Translations under genes and position numbers: made by a program
Shown here: positions 17,450-26,231 of the stretch, piece by piece
Numbering within the stretch: the stretch's first letter is position 1
How the letters are laid out: each line of letters starts with the position of its first letter
Assembly (NCBI RefSeq): GCF_014873705.1
Contig: NZ_JADBDS010000001.1
Location: 1,178,001-1,242,000 of the forward strand
Direction of reading: 5' to 3'
Length of the DNA stretch: 64,000 nt
Source: Mycobacterium sp. OAS707
GTDB lineage: Bacteria > Actinomycetota > Actinomycetes > Mycobacteriales > Mycobacteriaceae
The notes under the pieces: generated by a model
What the model saw: only the letters and a program-made list of their open reading frames with translations
What the model was told of the DNA's origin: nothing
Databases searched by the model: none

Positions 17450-18211
17450 ATGGACGAACCTTCGCTCACCCAGAAACTCGCGGCCGAGGCATTCGGCACC
17501 GCCTTCCTGGTCTTCATCGGCGTGGGGTCCGTGCCCGCCACGATCATCGTCAACGGCGACGCGCCGTTCACCATGGCCGACCTCGGCATGATCTCGTTCG
17601 CGTTCGCCACCGTGGTGGTGGCGACGATCTACGCGTTGGGGCACATCTCCGGAAACCACATCAACCCCGCGGTCACGCTCGGCCTCGCCGCCACCGGCAA
17701 GTTCCCCTGGGCGCGCGTGCCGGCCTACATCGCCGCGCAGGTCGTCGGCGCGATCGTCGGCGCGGCCGCGATCATCGGGGTGCTCGGCACCGCCGCCCGC
17801 AACGCCGGCCTGGGCGTAGCCACCTATTCGAGCAACGTCAGTGCAGTACAGGCCTTTTTCGCCGAATTCGTAGGTACGTTCATTCTCGTGTTCACCGTCT
17901 TCGGCGTGATACACCGCAAGGCCTCCGCGGGATTCGCCGGTGTCGCCATCGGTTTGGTGGTGTTCGCGGCGATCATCCCGGTGGCCCCCACCACGGGCGC
18001 ATCGATCAACCCAGCCCGCACCGTCGGCCCGATGCTCGTCCAGCAGATCGCGGGTGGCTCGGTTTCATGGAGTCAATTGCCGGTCTATCTCGCGGCCGAG
18101 TGTCTGGCCGGTGTCCTTGCCGGAATCGCCTACGTCGCGATTTCCAGGACGAGGGCCGACGAATCACCCGCGCCCGCTGCCGTACCCGCGACCAGCACCA
18201 CCGCCGCCTGA
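17450..18211 (+). CDS. glpF: Glycerol facilitator / aquaporin family channel
   Basis: A 253-residue MIP-family channel with six membrane helices and two half-helices. The pore motifs are HINPAVT in loop B and SINPARTVGP in loop E; the Asp found after the second NPA-R of classical GlpF is replaced here by Thr, so water/glycerol selectivity is not certain from motifs alone. As the first gene of an operon with dihydroxyacetone kinase, glycerol or dihydroxyacetone is the likely solute. Preceded by CTCAGGAGAACGTC, a good ribosome-binding site. An Ala/Thr/Pro-rich tail follows the last helix. Confidence 0.88.
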   Translation: MDEPSLTQKLAAEAFGTAFLVFIGVGSVPATIIVNGDAPFTMADLGMISFAFATVVVATIYALGHISGNHINPAVTLGLAATGKFPWARVPAYIAAQVVGAIVGAAAIIGVLGTAARNAGLGVATYSSNVSAVQAFFAEFVGTFILVFTVFGVIHRKASAGFAGVAIGLVVFAAIIPVAPTTGASINPARTVGPMLVQQIAGGSVSWSQLPVYLAAECLAGVLAGIAYVAISRTRADESPAPAAVPATSTTAA

Positions 18212-18222
18212 GGAGTCCGGAC

Positions 18223-19221
18223 ATGAAGAAACTCATCAACGATCCCGCCGACGTCATCACCGAGGCCCTGCGCGGGATGGCCATCGCGCACCCCGAATTA
18301 CGGATCGACCAGGCGAACCGGATCATCTACCGCGGCGACGCACCGGTCTCGGGCAAGGTGGGGCTGATCTCCGGTGGCGGCTCCGGCCACGAACCGCTGC
18401 ATGGTGGCTTCGTCGGGAAGGGAATGCTCGACGCGGCTTGTGCCGGTGAGGTTTTCACCTCTCCCGTGCCCGACCAGATGCTCGAAGCCACGAAGAACGT
18501 CGACGGCGGCGCGGGCGTGCTTCACATCGTCAAGAACTACACCGGCGACGTGATGAACTTCGAGATGGCCGCGGAACTGGCCGACGCTGAGGGCGTCGCC
18601 GTCGAATCGGTGGTCGTCGACGACGACGTGGCCGTGCAGGACAGCACCTTCACCGCGGGCCGACGCGGTGTCGGGGCGACAGTGCTTGTCGAAAAGATCG
18701 CGGGCGCCGCCGCGGACCAGGGTCGGACGCTGGCCGAGGTCGCGGATGTCGCGCGCCGCGTCAACGCCGCCTCGCGCAGCATGGGCGTCGCGCTGACATC
18801 GTGCACGGTACCGGCGGTCGGCCATCCGACCTTCGACCTGTCCGACACCGAAATAGAGGTTGGCATCGGCATTCACGGCGAACCGGGCCGGCAACGCATG
18901 CCCATGCAGTCCGCCCGGGCGGTGGCCGAGCTCATGCTCGACCCGGTGCTGACCGACCTCGACTTCTCGGGCGATGACGGCGTGGTGCTGTTCGTCAACA
19001 GCATGGGCGCCACCCCGTTGATCGAGCTCTACGTCATGTATTCGGAGTTCGCCGCAATCCTCGACAAGGCCGGCGTCAGGATCGCCCGTTCGCTGGTGGG
19101 TCCATACATCACCAGCCTCGACATGGCTGGCTGTTCGGTCACGCTGCTGCGCGCGGACGACGAGCTGTTGCGGCTGTGGGATCACCCCGTCAACACGCCT
19201 GCGCTGCGGAGGGGATGCTGA
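18223..19221 (+). CDS. dhaK: Dihydroxyacetone kinase subunit DhaK
   Basis: A 332-residue DhaK, which binds dihydroxyacetone covalently and receives phosphate from DhaL-bound ADP/ATP. The substrate-binding loop [12 protein letters not shown] is at residues 51-62 and the hemiaminal-forming His is His218 in GIGIHGEPG. Length fits the family (about 330). GAGGAG precedes the ATG, 11 bases after the channel gene. Product is dihydroxyacetone phosphate, entering glycolysis. Confidence 0.95.
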   Translation: MKKLINDPADVITEALRGMAIAHPELRIDQANRIIYRGDAPVSGKVGLISGGGSGHEPLHGGFVGKGMLDAACAGEVFTSPVPDQMLEATKNVDGGAGVLHIVKNYTGDVMNFEMAAELADAEGVAVESVVVDDDVAVQDSTFTAGRRGVGATVLVEKIAGAAADQGRTLAEVADVARRVNAASRSMGVALTSCTVPAVGHPTFDLSDTEIEVGIGIHGEPGRQRMPMQSARAVAELMLDPVLTDLDFSGDDGVVLFVNSMGATPLIELYVMYSEFAAILDKAGVRIARSLVGPYITSLDMAGCSVTLLRADDELLRLWDHPVNTPALRRGC

Positions 19222-19854
19222 ATGGATCTCGCCCAGCTCACCGCATGGATCCGTGAATACGCGCGCGTGGTCAGTGAAAACGCCCAATTCCTCACCGATC
19301 TCGACGCGGCCATCGGCGACGCCGACCACGGCATCAACATGGATCGCGGCATGACGGCGGTACTCGCCGCGCTGGACGAAGCGACGCCTGCCGACACGTC
19401 CGCGCTGTGCAAGCAGGTCGGCATGACACTGGTGAAGTCGGTCGGTGGCGCCAGCGGTCCGCTGTACGGCACGTTCTTCCTTCGGATGGCAGGTGCCCTC
19501 GGCGCGGACGACGGCGCCGACGCGGCGGGCTTCGCGAAAGCGCTGCGCGCCGGCGTCGAAGGCGTGGTGCAGCGTGGTCGTGCCGAAGCAGGCGACAAGA
19601 CGATGTTCGATGCGCTCGCACCGGCGCTAGACGCGCTCGATGCCGCGCTGGCATCCGGCAGCAGTCTGGCCGTCGCACTCGTCGACGCCACCGCAGCAGC
19701 CGAAAAAGGCCGCGACGCAACCGAATCCATGGTTGCCCGCAAGGGTCGAGCCAGTTATCTGGGGCAACGCAGCGTCGGCCACGTGGATCCGGGCGCGACA
19801 TCGGCGGCCATGCTGATCGCCGCCGCCGCGTCGGCGTACGCCACCGGTGGGTGA
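19222..19854 (+). CDS. dhaL: Dihydroxyacetone kinase subunit DhaL (ADP-binding)
   Basis: A 210-residue DhaL, which holds the nucleotide that shuttles phosphate from DhaM to DhaK-bound substrate. The Mg-ADP motif GDADHGINMDRG lies at residues 32-43 with its conserved Asp residues, and the second loop SVGGASGPLYGT and DPGATSAAM near the end complete the site. The ATG directly follows the dhaK stop with no gap. With a DhaM partner in the operon, ADP is probably rephosphorylated in place rather than exchanged. Confidence 0.95.
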   Translation: MDLAQLTAWIREYARVVSENAQFLTDLDAAIGDADHGINMDRGMTAVLAALDEATPADTSALCKQVGMTLVKSVGGASGPLYGTFFLRMAGALGADDGADAAGFAKALRAGVEGVVQRGRAEAGDKTMFDALAPALDALDAALASGSSLAVALVDATAAAEKGRDATESMVARKGRASYLGQRSVGHVDPGATSAAMLIAAAASAYATGG

Positions 19855-19858
19855 CGCC

Positions 19859-22294
19859 ATGACAGTCGGACTCGTCGTCGTCTCGCATAGCAGGGCCTTG
19901 GCCCGTGCCGCGGTGGCGCTGGCCCAAGAGATGTTGCACGGCAAGCAGATTCGCATCGCGATCGCTGCCGGCCTTGACGAGACCACATTCGGCACCGATG
20001 CCGCGCAGATCGTCGACGCCATCACTGCAGCTGATCAAGGCAGCGGTGTCGTGGTGCTGATGGATCTCGGCAGCGCAGTCCTCTCCGCTGAGCTCGCGCT
20101 CGAGTTGCTCGAGGACGCTGTGAGCGAGCGGGTTGTCTTGTGCCCTGCTCCCCTCGTCGAGGGGTTGGTGGTCGCCGCGGTCGCCGCGGCCAGTGGCGCG
20201 TCTAGCGAGGAAGTCGCCGCCGAAGCCGCCGGCGCCCTGGCCGGAAAGATCGGCCACTTTGGCACGGCCACTGTCACGGAGGCGTCGGTGGTGGCCAGTG
20301 ACCAGCCTGACGAATTGACGGCGCGCTTCGTTGTCACCAATCCACACGGCTTGCACGCCCGGCCCGCCGCGCGACTGGTTCAGGAAGTGCGGCCACGCGA
20401 CGCCCACGCGAGGATCCGAAACAATCGCACCCAGTCGGAATGGGTTGACGCAGGCAGCCTTTCGAAGATCGCCACGCTCGGCGTACGGTCCGGCGACGAG
20501 GTGGAAGTCCGGGTGTCTGGTACTCAGGCCGTCGAGACCCTCGACCACATCCTGGCACTGGCTGCCCGCAACTTCGACGAGTCGACGGTCGACGCGTCAC
20601 CCGCACCGGAGCCCACTGCCAGGCAAGCGCCCATCGGCGCCGCTCCTGGGCTGGGCATCGGGCCGGCATGGACCGCCCGATCCGGCGTCATCACGATCCC
20701 GGACACGCCCGCCGAAGAACCGGCCGTGGAATGGCGTCGGCTCGGCAAGGCAATCGCGGCGGTGCGACGCAACATCGGCCAGTTGCGGACCCGTACCGCG
20801 CGTGACGTCGGTGAGGCCGAGGCGGCGATTTTCGATGCGCATCAACTTCTGCTCGACGACGCGGCGCTGCTCGACGACGTGCGGGGCCGGATCGACACCG
20901 GCGACTCCGCCGTGGTGGCGTGGTCAGCCGGGGTCAAAGATCTGACCGCCGCGTTTGCGGCGGTGCCGGACCCTTACCTGCAGGCGCGCGCCGACGATGT
21001 GCGTGCGGTGGGCGATCAGGTTCTTCGCGCGATGCTGGGCACTGGCGAAAGATCAACAGGCCCAACGGGTGTGCTGGTGGCCGCCGACCTCACGCCTGCA
21101 GAGGCCGCCGAACTCGAACCGTCCCGAGTAGCCGCGGTGGTGCTGGCGTTCGGCAGCCCGCACGCCCACAACGTGATCCTGCTGCGCGCGAAGGGAATTC
21201 CCGTCGTCGTCGGCGCAGGCGCGGAAGTGCTGTCCATCGCCGATAGCACGGTCGTCGCGGTGGACGGCAGTCGTGGCGAGATCGTGATCGACCCGGCGCC
21301 GAGCGTCCGCGAGGAGTTTCAGTCCAGAGTCGCCGCGCTTGCCCGGCGGCAGCGCGAGGCGCACGCTCGCGCTGCGGAGCCGGCACGCACACGCGACGGC
21401 GTGACGATCACGGTCGGCGCGAACGTCGGCTCGGTCGACGACGCCCGCGCGGCCGCCGCCCACGGGGCGGATTACGCGGGATTGGTCCGCACCGAGTTTC
21501 TGTTCCTCGGCAGACAGGACGCGCCGGACGTCGAGGAACAGGTCGCCGTCTACCGCAAGATCGCCGAATCATTGCAGGGGCGGCGAATCACCTTGCGAAC
21601 TCTCGATGTCGGCGGCGACAAACCATTGGAGTTCCTGCAGACGCCTGCCGAGATCAACCCTTATCTAGGCGTTCGCGGCATTCGGCTGTCGTTGACACAC
21701 CCGGCGTTGTTGACCGACCAGTTGTTGGCGATGGTGCGGGTCGCCCACGACACGCCCATCAGCATCATGTTCCCGATGGTCGCCACCCTCGACGAATTAT
21801 TCGCGGCGCGTGAGCTTTTGGAGGACGCAGTCACCCGCGCAGGGGGACGTCCCGCCGGATTGCAGGTTGGCATGATGGTCGAGGTGCCCGCCGCGGCGCT
21901 GAAGGCCGAGGCCTTCGCCCGCCACGTCGACTTCTTGTCGATCGGCACCAACGATCTGACGCAGTACGCACTTGCTGCCGATCGCAACAACGAAGCGGTC
22001 GCCTCGATCGGCGACACGTTTGATCCCGGCCTGCTGCAACTGATTCGGGCAACGTGTCGCGGCGCGGCGGGCCAAGCCTCGGTGTCCGTGTGCGGCGAGT
22101 TCGCAGCCGATGAAAGGGCAGCGGCGCTGCTGGTGGGCATGGGCGTCGATGCGCTGTCCGTCACTCCCCCCGCCATCCCGGCGACGAAGGAGGCCGTGCG
22201 CGCTGTGAACACCGTTGAGGCGCAACGAATCGCAGCAGAGGCGATCGCAAGCGACAGCGCGGCAGCCGTACGTGCGCTTCTTGGCGGCAACTGA
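19859..22294 (+). CDS. dhaM: DhaM fused to HPr and PTS enzyme I
   Basis: An 811-residue multi-domain phosphotransferase. Residues 1-140 are the EIIA-like DhaM domain with active His10 in VVVSHSRAL. Residues about 153-240 are HPr with the phospho-His at 166 in NPHGLHARPA. Residues about 250-811 are enzyme I: an N-terminal phosphohistidine domain (FGSPHAHNVILLRAKGIP), then the PEP-binding barrel ending in SVCGEFAADE with the catalytic Cys. The enzyme can therefore in principle pass phosphate from PEP to DhaL within one chain. The phosphohistidine loop (SPHAH) differs from the common TSHAA form but keeps the His. Confidence 0.93.
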   Translation: MTVGLVVVSHSRALARAAVALAQEMLHGKQIRIAIAAGLDETTFGTDAAQIVDAITAADQGSGVVVLMDLGSAVLSAELALELLEDAVSERVVLCPAPLVEGLVVAAVAAASGASSEEVAAEAAGALAGKIGHFGTATVTEASVVASDQPDELTARFVVTNPHGLHARPAARLVQEVRPRDAHARIRNNRTQSEWVDAGSLSKIATLGVRSGDEVEVRVSGTQAVETLDHILALAARNFDESTVDASPAPEPTARQAPIGAAPGLGIGPAWTARSGVITIPDTPAEEPAVEWRRLGKAIAAVRRNIGQLRTRTARDVGEAEAAIFDAHQLLLDDAALLDDVRGRIDTGDSAVVAWSAGVKDLTAAFAAVPDPYLQARADDVRAVGDQVLRAMLGTGERSTGPTGVLVAADLTPAEAAELEPSRVAAVVLAFGSPHAHNVILLRAKGIPVVVGAGAEVLSIADSTVVAVDGSRGEIVIDPAPSVREEFQSRVAALARRQREAHARAAEPARTRDGVTITVGANVGSVDDARAAAAHGADYAGLVRTEFLFLGRQDAPDVEEQVAVYRKIAESLQGRRITLRTLDVGGDKPLEFLQTPAEINPYLGVRGIRLSLTHPALLTDQLLAMVRVAHDTPISIMFPMVATLDELFAARELLEDAVTRAGGRPAGLQVGMMVEVPAAALKAEAFARHVDFLSIGTNDLTQYALAADRNNEAVASIGDTFDPGLLQLIRATCRGAAGQASVSVCGEFAADERAAALLVGMGVDALSVTPPAIPATKEAVRAVNTVEAQRIAAEAIASDSAAAVRALLGGN

Positions 22295-22297
22295 ACA

Positions 22298-22335
22298 CAG
22301 AACGGCCGCCCCGCGAAGGCGAGGCGGCCGCTCTG
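22298..22335. terminator. Bidirectional terminator hairpin
   Basis: CGGCCGCC (22303-22310) pairs with GGCGGCCG (22323-22330). After one mismatched position the stem extends with CAGA and TCTG. It lies 3 bases after the dhaM stop and 9 bases after the stop of the convergent gene, so it probably ends both transcripts. Confidence 0.75.
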
Positions 22336-22343
22336 TAAGCCGG

Positions 22344-22706
22344 TTACAGCGTCTGGAAGCTACCGTTCCACCAGACACCCCACGCGTTGAGCTCCGTGTT
22401 CCAGCTGACTGGCAGCCACGGCGCCCAGGACGGTGGTGGCGGAGCCGGCGGGGCCCATACAGGTACGACCGCGTCCTGCGACCCCGGTCCAGCGTGGCCA
22501 GGAGGCGGCATGTAGCCCTGTCCAGGCGGGAGCGGGTTGCCCGGCGCACCGGCATTGACGCCGGGCCCGTCCGCTGCCGGAGTCGGCCACGGTGGCGGTG
22601 TCGGGAACGGCGGATCGGCCTGTGCCAACCCTGCTCCGAACCCTGCCGCGGCGATGCTCATCGCACCGATCAGGGTTGCCTTGGCCGCGGTTGTTTTGAG
22701 CTTCAT
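22344..22706 (-). CDS. Small Pro/Ala/Gly-rich exported protein
   Basis: A 120-residue protein with a Sec signal peptide (positive N-terminus, hydrophobic core ATLIGAMSIAAAGFGAG, cleavage after AQA). The mature part is rich in Pro and Gly and then Trp (APPPPSWAPWLP, then NAWGVWWNGSFQTL). AAGGAGAAG precedes the ATG. Proline-rich short exported proteins of this type are common in mycobacterial cell envelopes; I cannot assign a function. It is alone between a shared terminator and a 190-base divergent promoter region. Confidence 0.75.
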   Translation of the reverse strand: MKLKTTAAKATLIGAMSIAAAGFGAGLAQADPPFPTPPPWPTPAADGPGVNAGAPGNPLPPGQGYMPPPGHAGPGSQDAVVPVWAPPAPPPPSWAPWLPVSWNTELNAWGVWWNGSFQTL

Positions 22707-22899
22707 ACTTCTCCTTCGATCGGCGCGCCAGCGACGTGCGCGGGCACGCTGGTCAGGACTGACCCCCCCAAGCGCATAGGGCTACCCACCGGTCCCCGCG
22801 GGCTAAACCCCTCGACGGAAATGTGTGACTGACGCGTAAATCAGTGAGCTCACAGAAGCGATTCAGTGATCCCTACGAATACGGCGCGACTATCCCCTT

Positions 22900-23184
22900 A
22901 TGAACACGAAACGAACGCCGACCAGTCGTCGCGGTGTGAAGTTGATAGGAGCGGCGTGCGCCGCAACAGCAGTAGTCGGAGCGGGCATCTTCACCGTGGC
23001 CCTCGATAACAGTGGTGGAACCCACACCAGCACGCTGGCCGGATCCGGTGACGCACCGACCAATACGGTCTACGTCCAGCCGTCGGTTTCGGCGATGACC
23101 ATGGGGGCGACAGCCACGTTCACCACACCCACCACAGTGGAGCCGACGACCGAAGCGGTCCCGCCGGTCAAGGCAGGCTCCTGA
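22900..23184 (+). CDS. Small exported or membrane-anchored hypothetical protein
   Basis: A 94-residue protein with a basic N-terminus (MNTKRTPTSRRGVK), one hydrophobic helix (LIGAACAATAVVGAGIFTVAL) and a Thr/Pro/Val-rich low-complexity tail. It is either secreted or anchored facing outside. The stop and the next ATG overlap (TGATG at 23182-23186), so it is coupled to the PASTA-like gene downstream. Function unknown. Confidence 0.65.
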   Translation: MNTKRTPTSRRGVKLIGAACAATAVVGAGIFTVALDNSGGTHTSTLAGSGDAPTNTVYVQPSVSAMTMGATATFTTPTTVEPTTEAVPPVKAGS

Positions 23185-23582
23185 TGGGCACACGTGCTGT
23201 CCTCAGTGTCGGCGGGGCAGCGACAGCCCTTGCCATGCTTGCCATTTCGGGCAGCGCCGTGGCCTCGGCCGCCACTGACGTGACGGGACAGAAGTACTCC
23301 GACGCTCAGAGTGCACTCAGCAGCGCCGGGTTCAAACCTGTGGTGGTATCGACCGTCGGCGACCAAAAGGCATGGCCAGACTGCATTGTCACGCGCACGC
23401 AGAAGCGCACGGTGCAGCCACCCGCCGACAGCAGCGGCTCGGCAACCAGTGAAATGCTTGTCTCGCTGAACTGCGACGCGGGCGTCGCCTCGGCCACCTC
23501 ACCCGGGAATTCGGCTGCCAGTCCAGAAGGTAAGGCCGCTGCCGCCGCGGCTGCTCAGCAGTCGAGCGGGGGTTCGAGCTAG
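23184..23582 (+). CDS. Exported PASTA-like domain protein
   Basis: A 132-residue protein with a signal peptide (hydrophobic core AATALAMLAISGSAVASA). The mature N-terminal part, DVTGQKYSDAQSALSSAGFK followed by strands and paired Cys (DCIVT, LNCDAG), resembles a single PASTA domain, which in other proteins binds peptidoglycan fragments. The C-terminal 35 residues are Ala/Ser/Gly low complexity. Coupled to the small gene before it. The shared tetramer CTAG provides its stop and that of the convergent TetR gene. A cell-wall location is inferred. Confidence 0.72.
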   Translation: MGTRAVLSVGGAATALAMLAISGSAVASAATDVTGQKYSDAQSALSSAGFKPVVVSTVGDQKAWPDCIVTRTQKRTVQPPADSSGSATSEMLVSLNCDAGVASATSPGNSAASPEGKAAAAAAAQQSSGGSS

Positions 23583-24112
23583 CCAGACCCGCGTCGAATC
23601 AGGTCGACGAAGGCCTGCGCTGCGGCGTCGACACCCGCGTGATCATCGGTGCCGACGAGGTCGAGCAGCAGGCCGCGCATGACGGCTAAACCCAGGCGTA
23701 CCAATGCCGGATCTGCTGCGCCGGCTTCAGCGAGCCACGCCTCGACCGCACCCGGCAGCATCTGGTCGAACGGCCGCTCACCCTGTGCGCCGCGCGCATA
23801 GCACTCGAAGAACAGTCGCTCGAATGGGCGCAATTCGTCTCGGCGAAGGTCGGCCCACATGGCCGCCATTGCCGCGGCCGGCTCGCTCGGCAACTCAGGC
23901 AACAGGGCTCGCTGGCGACGCTCGACCTCGTCGACGATCGCGAGCAACAGCTCATCGCGTGAGCCGAAGTGGTGCAACAGCATTCGGTGACTCGTGCCCA
24001 CCGCGGCCGCGACGTCGCGCAACGACCGGTCACCGATGCCGCGCTCCGCGCACTCCTTGACCACCGCGTCGAGCAGCTCCTGGCGCCGTTCGAGGTCAGG
24101 CGGTCGGGCCAT
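23579..24112 (-). CDS. TetR family regulator, second gene of SRPBCC operon
   Basis: A 177-residue TetR regulator with HTH LRDVAAAVGTSHRMLLHHFG near residues 31-50. It overlaps the 3' end of the upstream SRPBCC gene by 17 bases, so both are on one message that starts within a 32-base palindrome (24531-24562). The simplest reading is an autoregulated operon in which this protein binds that palindrome. The ligand domain gives no hint of the inducer; it may be whatever the SRPBCC partner binds. Confidence 0.85.
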   Translation of the reverse strand: MARPPDLERRQELLDAVVKECAERGIGDRSLRDVAAAVGTSHRMLLHHFGSRDELLLAIVDEVERRQRALLPELPSEPAAAMAAMWADLRRDELRPFERLFFECYARGAQGERPFDQMLPGAVEAWLAEAGAADPALVRLGLAVMRGLLLDLVGTDDHAGVDAAAQAFVDLIRRGSG

Positions 24113-24539
24113 CGACGCGCCGGTGCTCGCTTGCGGCCTTGAGGCCTGCCGCCTCCAAATCCAGGTAGCGCCTTGTCATTCCACGCATGAGCAACCCCAC
24201 CAGGGCACCGAGCGGTCCGCGCTGATCGAGCTGCTGTCGGACTTGGGTCCGAATGTCGGACTCGGCAGTGACGTCGTGGCGGGCCACGGTGCGGCCGCCT
24301 GGTGAGCGCTGCACCCAGGTCCACGACGAGCCCGGCACGAGTTCGGTGACCTCCCAGACGAGCTTCGGCATGCGTGGTTGCTTGATCTCGAACCGCTTGC
24401 CGACCGCGAGCCCGGGCCCGTCAAGCGCGACGATCCGGGTGACCGACGCCGTCCATTCGGGCCAGCGCTCGACGTCGCTGAACACTTCCCAGACGACATC
24501 GGCCGGCGCATCGATCGCAACGCCGCAATCGGTAATCAT
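24096..24539 (-). CDS. SRPBCC (polyketide cyclase-like) ligand-binding protein
   Basis: A 147-residue START/SRPBCC-fold protein. The N-terminal pattern IDAPADVVWEVFSDVERWPEWTASV is diagnostic, followed by strands (GKRFEIKQPRMPKLVWEVTELVPGS, given here as two parts of the fold) and a long C-terminal helix. The fold binds lipids or aromatic metabolites and can act as cyclase or carrier. The ATG at 24539 lies inside the operator palindrome with no ribosome-binding site, and TACCAT lies 8 bases upstream, so the message is probably leaderless. Substrate unknown. Confidence 0.85.
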   Translation of the reverse strand: MITDCGVAIDAPADVVWEVFSDVERWPEWTASVTRIVALDGPGLAVGKRFEIKQPRMPKLVWEVTELVPGSSWTWVQRSPGGRTVARHDVTAESDIRTQVRQQLDQRGPLGALVGLLMRGMTRRYLDLEAAGLKAASEHRRVDGPTA

Positions 24540-24562
24540 GTACCAAATGGTACATGATTACC
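24531..24562. promoter_or_regulatory. 32-bp near-perfect palindrome, operator of SRPBCC-TetR operon
   Basis: GGTAATCATGTACCA (24531-24545) and TGGTACATGATTACC (24548-24562) are exact reverse complements separated by AA. The site contains the SRPBCC start codon (24537-24539) and, on the minus strand, a TACCAT element positioned like a -10 box for a leaderless transcript. A bound repressor would cover both. It also overlaps the last codon of the upstream gene ending at 24558. Confidence 0.85.
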
Positions 24563-25256
24563 CAAGCCCTCGATAGTGGTCCAGCCAGTCGTTCAGTAGA
24601 TTGACCACGTCGAACAAGGACCGGTCCCAATGGCCCGTGATCACGCCGTCCGCCCTGGTTCCGTCCCTGCTGACCAGGCCGCCGAACAGCCGGGGCGCTC
24701 CGGCGTGATGCCCCGGGGTGCACTCGAAGCCAACGTAGAACCTCGGACGTCGGCCCTGGCTGGCCTTGAAGGCGTCGAACCACGTCTTCGGGGGGTCCAC
24801 CACTGCGGCGCTGGTCTGACCCCGCTCCGCAACGAGCATGAACTGGTTGACCTGGTGCCAGCCATAACGACGGGGGACGAATATCCGATCGTTGACCTCG
24901 AAACCCGTCGGTGTCAGCCGCAGCATCCATGTCCGCCGCAGACGCCTCCACCAGAGCAAGTACGCGCGGGTGGTGAACCAAACCAACAGCGACGACACCG
25001 CCAGCCACGCAAGCGCGGAACCGGCGACGGGAAGCCATCTCGTCTCGTTATGTATCAGGATCAAGTTCCCCCAGCCCCGACCCGCGAGCACCATGAGCTG
25101 GTTCACGGCAAGGAACAACAACCACAAACAGCCTGCGGTGAAAATGCACAACACAGGAGCGAACGCGACGACGCCCCGGCGGCTGACCCCGAATTGCCAG
25201 TTCAGCGGCGGGTAATACACGACGAGTTCTTGGTCCGGCTCCACATTGGCAATCAT
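24558..25256 (-). CDS. Hypothetical membrane protein with PH-like cytosolic part
   Basis: A 232-residue protein with two predicted membrane helices in the first half (GVVAFAPVLCIFTAGCLWLL and SALAWLAVSSLLVWF) followed by a basic segment and a strand-rich C-terminal domain of about 110 residues. The overall plan resembles bacterial PH-domain membrane proteins, but the match is weak. The stop lies inside the palindrome controlling the downstream SRPBCC operon. Function unknown. Confidence 0.7.
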   Translation of the reverse strand: MIANVEPDQELVVYYPPLNWQFGVSRRGVVAFAPVLCIFTAGCLWLLFLAVNQLMVLAGRGWGNLILIHNETRWLPVAGSALAWLAVSSLLVWFTTRAYLLWWRRLRRTWMLRLTPTGFEVNDRIFVPRRYGWHQVNQFMLVAERGQTSAAVVDPPKTWFDAFKASQGRRPRFYVGFECTPGHHAGAPRLFGGLVSRDGTRADGVITGHWDRSLFDVVNLLNDWLDHYRGLG

Positions 25257-25328
25257 CGCGGCCGCGCAGACGCAAAGCTTCCTATTTTTGGCTGAACTCG
25301 AGCAGTTCGGCGTTGCCCAGCTCGTGCT

Positions 25329-26114
25329 TTAGAACCAGCCGTCCGGCGCGCGGCCGGATAGTGCCTGGGTCAGCTGTCGGGCCGCGCCGCGGACCGCGTC
25401 GACCAACACCGGCAATGCGGTGTTCGGGCGGTCTTCACGACGGGTCGCGCTGAACGCCGCAACCGGACGGCCGGCGTGGTCGAATGCGCACGCCGCCACC
25501 GATTGCAGCCCCTCGGTGATCATGCCGGCCTCCTCGGCCCAGCCCTGCGCGCGTTCGGTCTGCAGGATCTGCCGAAGCTCTGCAAGGGAATTGGGCCCGC
25601 GTTCCGTGCGATGGATGAACGACGCCGACGACGGGAACAGCGCCCGCACCTGAGCCGCCGACAGATGCGCGAGGATCGAGCGACCGTTCGCGGTCAGATG
25701 CGCGGGCAGTCGTACGCCCACATCGGTCACCAGGGTGACCGGCACGCCCGCTGTCTGCGGTTGCTCCTTGAGCAGATAGACACTCTCTGCGCCGTAAAGG
25801 ATTCCGAGATGTGCCGTCTCTCCGACGGCGGCGACCAAACGCTTGAGAATGGGCCGCGCGATGTGCTCCAGGGGCTGATGCCGCAGATACGCCGAACCCA
25901 CCTCGAATGCCGAGACCCCAAGCGCGTACGCGCGCTGGTCGGGCAGATGCACGACGAACCCACGCTCGATCAGCACCTCGAGCAAGTGATACGCCGACGA
26001 CCGCGGCATCCCGATATCCCGGATCAACGCCGAACCCTGCACGGGCCCCGGCCGCGACGCAAGGTGGAGCAGCACATCGAGGGCCCGCCCGACTGCTGGT
26101 GACGTGCTGGACAC
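25329..26114 (-). CDS. IclR family regulator of the hut operon
   Basis: A 261-residue IclR regulator from the GTG at 26114, preceded by an ideal AAGGAGG. The winged HTH region includes GSALIRDIGMPRSSAYHLLE and the effector domain LPAHLTANGRSILAHLS. It faces hutU across 117 bases with a palindrome at 26131-26144, so it is the likely regulator of histidine catabolism; urocanate or histidine would be natural effectors, by analogy with other hut regulators, which are usually HutC (GntR) rather than IclR. Full family length. Confidence 0.85.
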   Translation of the reverse strand: MSSTSPAVGRALDVLLHLASRPGPVQGSALIRDIGMPRSSAYHLLEVLIERGFVVHLPDQRAYALGVSAFEVGSAYLRHQPLEHIARPILKRLVAAVGETAHLGILYGAESVYLLKEQPQTAGVPVTLVTDVGVRLPAHLTANGRSILAHLSAAQVRALFPSSASFIHRTERGPNSLAELRQILQTERAQGWAEEAGMITEGLQSVAACAFDHAGRPVAAFSATRREDRPNTALPVLVDAVRGAARQLTQALSGRAPDGWF

Positions 26115-26130
26115 GGCGCACCTCCTTGAA

Positions 26131-26144
26131 TCTCGGATACGAGA
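26131..26144. promoter_or_regulatory. Candidate IclR operator upstream of hutU
   Basis: TCTCG (26131-26135) and CGAGA (26140-26144) form a perfect short inverted repeat with spacer GATA. It lies 17 bases from the start of the IclR gene and about 90 bases from hutU, consistent with a site controlling both. Confidence 0.45.
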
Positions 26145-26231
26145 CACTATCGCCGGGTTCTCCCTACCGCAATGGGCGCAGGTGCGGTGTTCTGGAAGCA
26201 CACCGAGTTTGACCAGCGAAAAGGAACCACC

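Noticed and set aside
17404..18222. Upstream extension of DhaK through the aquaporin gene
   Set aside because: The extra N-terminus is out-of-frame aquaporin sequence; DhaK begins at 18223 with a good ribosome-binding site.
22844..22853. CRP site near GTGAGCTCAC before the small exported protein
   Set aside because: The 10-base palindrome lacks the 6-base spacer of CRP sites.
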